Assembly (NCBI RefSeq): GCF_000185965.1
Contig: NC_014924.1
Span: forward strand, 186,001-250,000
Length of the DNA stretch: 64,000 nt
Source: Pseudoxanthomonas suwonensis 11-1
GTDB lineage: Bacteria > Pseudomonadota > Gammaproteobacteria > Xanthomonadales > Xanthomonadaceae
Direction: 5' to 3'
Below, piece by piece: positions 57,713-64,000 of the stretch (its first letter is position 1; each line of letters starts with the position of its first letter). The notes beneath the pieces are model-generated. The model saw nothing but the letters and a program-made list of their open reading frames with translations. It was not told the DNA's origin and searched no databases. The position numbers and the translations under genes are program-made.

Positions 57713-59710
57713 CTAAGACGCCGGATCCGGGCAGGCGAAACCCTTGCGCTTGCCCTCGGTGCGGCCGAGCAGGCGCTCGCTGACCGGCAGGGCGTTGCCG
57801 TTGAGGCGCCAGTCGTAGATCACGCTGAAGGCCAGGACGCGGGCGATGTAGTCGCGGGTTTCCTTGTAGCTGACGGTCTCGATCCACAGGTCCGGATCGT
57901 GCGAGGGCCGCTGCGACAGCCAGCGCGCGGTCGGGGTCGGGCCGGCGTTGTAGGCGGCGATGGCCTGGTAGGTGGCGCCGTACTTGTCCTCCATCTCGCG
58001 CAGGTAGGCGCTGCCGAGGGCGATGTTGGTGGACGAGTCGTACAGGCTGTCGGCGCCGTCGTAGGGCAGGCCGGTACGGCGGGCGACGCCGGCGGCGGTG
58101 GTCGGCAGCAGCTGCATCAGGCCGCGGGCATTGGCCTGCGAGCGCGCCTTCGGGTTGAAGATGCTCTCGGCGCGGATCTCGGCGGCGATCCAGGCCGGAT
58201 CCAGGCCGTTGCGCTTCGCGGCGGCGCGGATGTCGGCATCGTGGTGCAGCGGGAAGCGCAGCTCGTACATGCGCTGCTCCTCCGGGATGCGCCCCAGCGA
58301 GAACACCGCGCGGTCGAACCAGCCATGGTCCTGCGCCAGGGCGACGGCGATGCGCCGGCGGGCGTCGTCGAAGCGGCCCAGGGCCTCGTTCCATTCCCGC
58401 GTGGCCCAGCTGGCCTGGTTGATGCGGTACAGCGACAGCGCGCGCACCAGCGCCGGATCGCGCGCCACCTCGGCGCGCATGCCAGGTTGCTCGGCCGGCT
58501 TCCACGGGCACAGCGCGTAGGGCTGGGCCAGGCGGTCGGCGGCGAGGAAGCCGTGGAAGGTTGGGCTGCGCGCGGCCTGGGCCATCAGCGTGCGGGCCTC
58601 GGCGGCCTTGCCGGTCTTCTCCAGCATGCGTGCCTCGAACCACTGCCAGCGCGAATCGCCGCGCTGCCTGGCAGGCATCAGCCGCAGCGCGGCCAGCGCC
58701 CCGGACCAGTCGCCGCGGGCCATGGCCTCGCGTACCCGCCACTCGTGCAGGCGCTCGTCGTAGGCCGAGGCCGGCACCGCGGCCAGGCGCCGTGCCGAAT
58801 CCGGCAGGTAGGAGGCCACGGTCCACAGCGCGACCTGGTACAGCACCTTGCCGCGCTCGGCCTCGCCCAGCTGCAGTGCCGGGCCCAGCTGCGCCAGCTG
58901 GCGCTCGGCCGCATCCGGATCGTTGCGCGCCAGCGCGGCAAGCCCGGCCGCGGCCACCTTGCGGCTGCGCGCGTCGCGCGGCCACTGCAGGGCTCGGCCG
59001 TGGGGCGCCTGCAGGAAGCCAACGTAGTCCTCGGCCAGCTTGCGCTCGGCCTCGGGCAGGCCGCGGGCGATGGCGCGCATCACCCCGGCCTGGCCGGCCT
59101 CGACCGCCAGGTCGAAGCGCTCCCAGCGCAGCGCGGTGTCCAGCCCGCCACGCTGCGACAGCGTGGTGAACACGGGGTCGCAGGCATCCGGCAGCGACTC
59201 GCCCTTGCGCCAGATCGCCTGCGCCTGGCTGTTCCAGTCCGGTCCGTGCCGGCCCAGCTCGTGCAGGGCGTTGAGGCGGGCGCAGCGCAGGCCCACGTCC
59301 TCGACCGGGCGCCAGTCGGCGAGCAGGTCGTTCCACTGCTTGCGCCGCGACAGCGAGGCCAGCCACAGCGGGCGCAGCGAGCTCGCCACCGCCTGGCCGT
59401 CGTAGCGCTGCAGGAAGGCGCGGACCTCGGCCCCATCCGCCTTGTCCAGGTCGCGGGCCAGGCGCGCGTACTCGATCCACGGCCAGCGCGGATCGGCGCG
59501 CAGCGCCGCGGTGGCGGCTACCGGCTCGCCGCGCTGGGCGGCGGCAATGGCAGCGGAGACCGCCGCATCCGTGGACGGATCGGGAACGGACTGGGCGTGC
59601 GCCTGGGTGCAGAACGCGGCCAGCGCCAACAGCAGCGGCGCCAGCCCGCGCGGTGCGCGGAGGCGGATGGACGGACGGTTCAAAGGGGGGATGGTGGGGG
59701 AGTGCAACAT
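57713..59710 (-). CDS. slt: Soluble lytic murein transglycosylase (Slt70-like)
   Basis: 665 residues. Signal peptide about 1-43 (LAPLLLALAAFCTQAHAQS). A long superhelical part of alpha-helical repeats leads to a C-terminal lysozyme-like domain: AEIRAESIFNPKARS contains the catalytic Glu, and GLMQLLPTTAAGVARRTG, then AIAAYNAGPTPTARW complete the SLT motifs. It cleaves glycan strands in the periplasm, releasing 1,6-anhydro-MurNAc, the substrate of the AnmK recycled elsewhere in the window. ATG at 59710 is MLHSPTIPPL; divergent from the TauE gene. Downstream end converges on the structured elements. Confidence 0.92.
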   Translation of the reverse strand: MLHSPTIPPLNRPSIRLRAPRGLAPLLLALAAFCTQAHAQSVPDPSTDAAVSAAIAAAQRGEPVAATAALRADPRWPWIEYARLARDLDKADGAEVRAFLQRYDGQAVASSLRPLWLASLSRRKQWNDLLADWRPVEDVGLRCARLNALHELGRHGPDWNSQAQAIWRKGESLPDACDPVFTTLSQRGGLDTALRWERFDLAVEAGQAGVMRAIARGLPEAERKLAEDYVGFLQAPHGRALQWPRDARSRKVAAAGLAALARNDPDAAERQLAQLGPALQLGEAERGKVLYQVALWTVASYLPDSARRLAAVPASAYDERLHEWRVREAMARGDWSGALAALRLMPARQRGDSRWQWFEARMLEKTGKAAEARTLMAQAARSPTFHGFLAADRLAQPYALCPWKPAEQPGMRAEVARDPALVRALSLYRINQASWATREWNEALGRFDDARRRIAVALAQDHGWFDRAVFSLGRIPEEQRMYELRFPLHHDADIRAAAKRNGLDPAWIAAEIRAESIFNPKARSQANARGLMQLLPTTAAGVARRTGLPYDGADSLYDSSTNIALGSAYLREMEDKYGATYQAIAAYNAGPTPTARWLSQRPSHDPDLWIETVSYKETRDYIARVLAFSVIYDWRLNGNALPVSERLLGRTEGKRKGFACPDPAS

Positions 59711-59800
59711 GCGCTCGAATATACGCAACGCGCCTGAATGGCCGTGACGAGGCGGCTGCGCGTTCGCGACCCGTCGTGCCACGGCCCGCGCACCCGCCGT

Positions 59801-59804
59801 GGAG
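59801..59804 (+). promoter_or_regulatory. Ribosome binding site that decides the TauE start
   Basis: GGAG, 6 nt before the GTG at 59811. The GTG at 59799 overlaps this site and is less likely. Confidence 0.5.
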
Positions 59805-59810
59805 CACGCC

Positions 59811-60617
59811 GTGTCGATCTGGATGTACCTGGGGTTCCCGTTGCTTGGCCTCGCCGCCGGCCTGCTTGCCGGCCTGCTCGGCATCGGCGGTGGCCTGGTG
59901 ATCATTGCCGCGCTGGCGTGGATGCTGCCGCTGTTCGGGGTCCCGCAGGAAGCGGCGATGCACGCCGCCCTTGCCAGCTCGCTGGCCAGCATCGTCCTGA
60001 CCGGCCTGTCCTCGGCGCGCTCGCATGCGAAGCGTGGCAGCGTGCTGTGGCCGACGGTGGCGTGGATGGTTCCGGGACTGCTGCTGGGCGGCTGGCTGGG
60101 CAGTGGCCTGGCGGTGGCGCTGGACGACACGGTGCTGCGCTGGGTGGTGGCGGTGTACTGCCTGGTGGCGGCGTGGCAGATCGGATTCGGCAGCACCCGC
60201 GCGCCGGCGGACGGCAGCGACGTGGCGCCGCCGCGCGGGTGGCCGATGACCGCGGCCGGTGGCGGCATCGGCGCGCTTTCCGCGGTGGTCGGCATCGGCG
60301 GCGGCAGCATGACCGTGCCGTTGCTGGTCTGGCGCGGCGTGCGCCCGGTACGCGCGGTCGGAACCTCCAGTGCCTGCGGCGTGGCGATCGCCATCGCCTC
60401 GGCGACCGGTTACGCGGTGCACGCGCCGCCGGGCGCGCTGCCCGAGCACGCCATCGGCTACGTTTACCTGCCGGCGGCGCTGGGCGTGGCCATGGCCTCG
60501 GTGCTGTCCGCGCCGCTGGGCACGCGCCTGGCCCATGCGATCAGCGGGCATGCGCTGCGGCGGGTGTTCGCGGTGTTCCTGCTGCTGGTGGGCGTGAGCG
60601 TGGCCCTGTCCGGCTGA
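59811..60617 (+). CDS. TauE/SafE-family sulfite/organic anion exporter
   Basis: 268 residues with eight membrane helices in two repeats. Each repeat carries the family glycine motif: GLLAGLLGIGGGLVIIAALA in the first and AVVGIGGGSMTVPLLVWRGV in the second. Members export sulfite, sulfoacetate or similar anions, or are of unknown substrate. GTG at 59811; GTG 59799 and ATG 59823 are alternatives. Divergent from slt with 100 bp between starts, and convergent with the DUF4124 pair. Confidence 0.88.
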   Translation: MSIWMYLGFPLLGLAAGLLAGLLGIGGGLVIIAALAWMLPLFGVPQEAAMHAALASSLASIVLTGLSSARSHAKRGSVLWPTVAWMVPGLLLGGWLGSGLAVALDDTVLRWVVAVYCLVAAWQIGFGSTRAPADGSDVAPPRGWPMTAAGGGIGALSAVVGIGGGSMTVPLLVWRGVRPVRAVGTSSACGVAIAIASATGYAVHAPPGALPEHAIGYVYLPAALGVAMASVLSAPLGTRLAHAISGHALRRVFAVFLLLVGVSVALSG

Positions 60618-60624
60618 GGCCGGC

Positions 60625-61275
60625 TCAGTCGTCGCAGCTGGCGGCGACGATCGCGGCGATGCGCTCGTAGTCGCGCTGCCGCCATTCCACGTTGTCCGGA
60701 TGCGCCAGGCGCCAGCGGGTCTGCGCCTGGCGGGCGTGGTCGCGCCAGGCCTTGCAGGCATCGTCCGCGGCCACGGCCTCGCAGCGGTCCCGCACCACCT
60801 CGCAGGCCTGGCCGGCGCCGGCGGCCGGATCGCCGTCCAGGCCCACGGTGCGCAGCGGCAGGCAGCGCGGCGCGGGATCGCCGGATTCGGACAGGTAACG
60901 GTCGCCTTCACGGGTGCTGCAGCGGTAGAGCGCCGGTGGCGGCGGCAGCGCCGGCCTGCTGGCCGCCTCGGCCTGCGCACGCTCGCGGGCGAGGGCGTTG
61001 CTGTCGAGCAGGCCGGGCGTGCCGCCGGCAATGGCGGGCGCGGCGTCGCGTGCCGGCGCCTGGGGGGCGGGCTGCGCCCCGGCAGGCGTGCTGCCGAGGC
61101 CACCGACCACCTGCTCGCGCTGGGTGCTGCCGGCCGGGCAGGGCTGGTTCTGCACGGTCAGCTGCCCGGCTGCGTCGGTGCAGCGGTAGAGGACGACCGG
61201 CTGGGCCACCGCTGCGCCGGCGGTGGCCAGCGCCAGCAGCAGGCCGGCGCCGCGGAGGATGAGGCGTGCAGGCAT
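60625..61275 (-). CDS. Secreted DUF4124-type protein (paralogue 1)
   Basis: 216 residues. Signal peptide (about 1-23, ending AAVAQ). Mature part begins PVVLYRCTDAAGQLTVQNQP with paired cysteines of DUF4124 (YRCTD...PCP), and a second similar Cys region (YRCSTREGDRYLSESG). Pro/Ala-rich linker between. DUF4124 proteins are periplasmic or cell-surface proteins of unknown role. It starts 4 nt downstream of the stop of its neighbour paralogue, so they form one operon with tsaC upstream. Confidence 0.8.
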   Translation of the reverse strand: MPARLILRGAGLLLALATAGAAVAQPVVLYRCTDAAGQLTVQNQPCPAGSTQREQVVGGLGSTPAGAQPAPQAPARDAAPAIAGGTPGLLDSNALARERAQAEAASRPALPPPPALYRCSTREGDRYLSESGDPAPRCLPLRTVGLDGDPAAGAGQACEVVRDRCEAVAADDACKAWRDHARQAQTRWRLAHPDNVEWRQRDYERIAAIVAASCDD

Positions 61276-61279
61276 GGCG

Positions 61280-62014
61280 TCAGGAGCAGTCGCGGGCGAG
61301 GCGGGCGTCGATGCCCGCCTGTTCGGCGTCCAGGGCTTCGCGTTCGCTGGGCATGGCGCCATGGTAGATGCGCAGGATCTCGTAGCGGCGGTCCGACAGG
61401 TGCCTGCAGACCTCCTCCTGCGGCAGGCGCTCGCAGGCGTCCTGCACCCAGGTGCCGGTCGGGACCAGCACCGGTCCGTGTGGCAGGCGATGGCCCGGCG
61501 CAGGACCCGGCCCAGGCGGCGGTGAGGGACGGGGCCCGCCTGCCTGCGGCGGACGCGGTCCCGGGCGCGGGCCCTGTGGCGGATGCGGACGCGCTGGCGC
61601 GTAGCCGGCCACCCACAGCGGGGCCCAGCGCGCGCTGCCCTGGTCGTCATCGCTCAGGTAACGCTCGCCGTCGGGCGTGGTGCAGGCGTACATCGGCTGC
61701 GGCGGCTCGACCCGGACCACGCGTACCTCGTGCGGCGGGGCCGTCGCGGGTGCGGCCGGCTCAGCCGTGCTCCGGACTTCGCGCACCGTTCCGGGCGCAG
61801 GATCCTGCGGCCGCTGCATCTGCCGCTGTTCCTGGCGCTGGCCGCCCGCGCACGGCGTGTTGCCCACGCTGACCGTGCCGTCGCTGGCGGTGCAGCGATA
61901 GATCGTGACCGGACCGGATGCCGACGCCTCGGGCAGGGCGGTGGCCAGCAGCAGCACGGCCAGGGCCCTGGCGAACGCATCCGGTCGGATATCGCGCGTC
62001 AGGCCCGGTCGCAT
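61280..62014 (-). CDS. Secreted DUF4124-type protein (paralogue 2)
   Basis: 244 residues. Signal sequence (about 1-33; AVLLLATALPEASAS). It has the same two Cys modules as paralogue 1: VTIYRCTASDGTVSVGNTPC and MYACTTPDGERYLSDDDQ. The linker is unusually Pro-rich (about 145-185, PHPPQGPRPGPRPPQAGG). The C-terminal region (QDACERLPQEEVCRHLSDRR) resembles the end of paralogue 1, supporting tandem duplication. ATG at 62014, 3 nt after the tsaC stop. Role unknown. Confidence 0.8.
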   Translation of the reverse strand: MRPGLTRDIRPDAFARALAVLLLATALPEASASGPVTIYRCTASDGTVSVGNTPCAGGQRQEQRQMQRPQDPAPGTVREVRSTAEPAAPATAPPHEVRVVRVEPPQPMYACTTPDGERYLSDDDQGSARWAPLWVAGYAPARPHPPQGPRPGPRPPQAGGPRPSPPPGPGPAPGHRLPHGPVLVPTGTWVQDACERLPQEEVCRHLSDRRYEILRIYHGAMPSEREALDAEQAGIDARLARDCS

Positions 62015-62017
62015 GGG

Positions 62018-62581
62018 CTACCCGCGTAACACTGCGCCGTCGAGCGCGTTGCGGATCGGGGTGGGGCGTTCGAGACCGCCGGTTTCGCCACCGACGACGC
62101 CGTCGATGCCGGCCAGCAGCGCCGGATCCAGCTCTTCACGCGAATAGGCCGGCGGCTGCCCGGCGAGGTTGGCGCTGGTGGACACCACCGGGCCGCCGAA
62201 GGCCTCGCACAGTGCAACCACCACCGGATGCGCGCTGATGCGCACGGCCAGGCTGCGATGGCTGCCGGTGACCCAGGGCGGGGCCAGTGGCGTGGACGGG
62301 ATGGCCCAGGTGTTGGGGCCGGGCCAGCTGGCGGCGACCTCGGTCATGCGACCGGCCGGCAGCTGGGCCAGGTCCAGCCACGGGCGCACCGCTTCCAGCC
62401 CGGCGGCGACCACGATCATCCCCTTCTCCACCGGACGCTGCTTGATCCGTAGCAGGCGCAGCACCGCTGCCTCGTTGCCCGGGTCGCAGCCCAGGCCCCA
62501 GACCGCTTCGGTGGGATAGGCGATGACGCCGCCGCGCCGCAGCAGGTCCGCGGCCGACGCGATGTGCAGGGTGTTCTCCAT
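62018..62581 (-). CDS. tsaC: Threonylcarbamoyl-AMP synthase TsaC
   Basis: 187 residues, the short YrdC-only form. Makes threonylcarbamoyl-AMP from threonine, bicarbonate and ATP for t6A tRNA modification. GVIAYPTEAVWGLGCDPGN, KQRPVEKGMIVV (the K-R-P-x-x-K-like motif) and VVSTSANLAGQPPA are diagnostic. ATG at 62581. Its partner TsaD is encoded at 30.2 kb. First gene of a run with the two DUF4124 genes. Confidence 0.95.
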   Translation of the reverse strand: MENTLHIASAADLLRRGGVIAYPTEAVWGLGCDPGNEAAVLRLLRIKQRPVEKGMIVVAAGLEAVRPWLDLAQLPAGRMTEVAASWPGPNTWAIPSTPLAPPWVTGSHRSLAVRISAHPVVVALCEAFGGPVVSTSANLAGQPPAYSREELDPALLAGIDGVVGGETGGLERPTPIRNALDGAVLRG

Positions 62582-62593
62582 GCGCGGATGGTA

Positions 62594-62626
62594 GTACGTG
62601 GGTCGTGATCGGTGATTGACGGTTGG
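62594..62626. repeat. Degenerate GATTCGTGATTGG-family remnant
   Basis: GTGGGTCGTGATCGGTGATT and GACGGTTGGTG: the same words as the elements at 15.1 and 31.2 kb but with substitutions. It lies just upstream of tsaC. Confidence 0.4.
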
Positions 62627-62712
62627 TGCCTGGCAATTACCAGGCATCCGTCCGTGCAGGCGTGATTACCAGACGCTCGTCCGCGCCAGCGTGACGGGAG
62701 GGCCGGAAATGG

Positions 62713-62737
62713 ACAGGCCCGCGCGAGGCGGGCCTGT
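62713..62737 (-). terminator. Terminator hairpin downstream of topA
   Basis: Minus strand ACAGGCCCGC-CTCGC-GCGGGCCTGT followed by CCATTTCC: perfect 10-bp stem, 17 bp after the topA stop. Confidence 0.7.
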
Positions 62738-62754
62738 GCAAGGGGAGCGGAGGT

Positions 62755-64000
<1,246 letters not shown>

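Overview
The window is about 70% GC, densely packed, and carries ordinary housekeeping and catabolic genes with no phage, transposase, CRISPR array, rRNA or tRNA that I can see. Gene content and order point to the Xanthomonadaceae/Lysobacteraceae (Lysobacter, Luteimonas, Pseudoxanthomonas and relatives). The clues are a TonB-dependent-receptor GlcNAc locus with NagR/NagB-II/NagX, a short PutA, an L-isoaspartyl peptidase next to anmK, the tyrS-M23-anmK order, and a complete aa3 oxidase operon with its assembly factors. The family assignment is inference from gene content; no 16S gene is present.

Layout. 0-3 kb (minus): an isoaspartyl peptidase cut by the window edge, anmK and an M23 murein endopeptidase, divergent from tyrS (GTG start). 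4.4-10.8 kb: a CPBP membrane protease, putA (minus), an unrecognised acidic protein, a PAS-AraC regulator and a DUF2244 protein. 10.8-19 kb: the cytochrome c oxidase operon coxB-ctaD-(44-aa ORF)-ctaG-ctaE, an opposite-strand DUF2909 gene, then SURF1, a PA0111-like protein, ctaA and ctaB. 19-22.2 kb: an MBL-fold lipoprotein, a GEAHG-motif protein, and terC behind a yybP-ykoY manganese riboswitch. 22.2-30.1 kb (minus): dnaG, YihY, GNAT, two tandem serine-hydrolase (beta-lactamase-like) genes, a DUF1624 acyltransferase, yqeY and rpsU, a macromolecular-synthesis region with extra genes inserted. 30.1-39.4 kb: tsaD, folB, a MscM-type channel, the ATP-grasp/alpha-E/Anbu cluster, folK, pteridine reductase, a MidA-like methyltransferase and VanZ. 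39.4-52 kb: a complete GlcNAc/chitooligosaccharide utilisation locus organised as two divergent arms around a control region with two NagR-type operators. 52-55.6 kb: an ECF42-type sigma factor with its characteristic DGPF and DUF1428 partner genes, both preceded by the same TGTCGA-N17-CGTC promoter, plus GFA, a membrane protein and crcB. 55.8-64 kb: cca, a 660-bp gene-free stretch with two inverted copies of a structured element, slt, a TauE/SafE permease, two DUF4124 proteins, tsaC and the 3' part of topA.

How the parts work together. The cox cluster makes the terminal oxidase and supplies its heme A and copper. The nag cluster imports chitin fragments through the outer membrane (TonB receptor), trims them (GH20), carries GlcNAc inward (NagP), phosphorylates it (kinase), and deacetylates and deaminates it to fructose-6-phosphate (NagA, NagB-II). 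The folate genes folB and folK and a pteridine reductase lie within 7 kb of each other. tsaD and tsaC, two enzymes of t6A tRNA modification, are both present but far apart.

The most interesting non-genic signals are: the two matched ECF42 promoters; a pair of about 100-nt elements with compensatory base changes at 57.18-57.62 kb; the manganese riboswitch with an apparent alternative hairpin at terC; and a seven-copy heptamer array immediately before folB. I did not find a convincing wholly new protein system. The least understood protein-level cluster is the Anbu/ATP-grasp/alpha-E operon.
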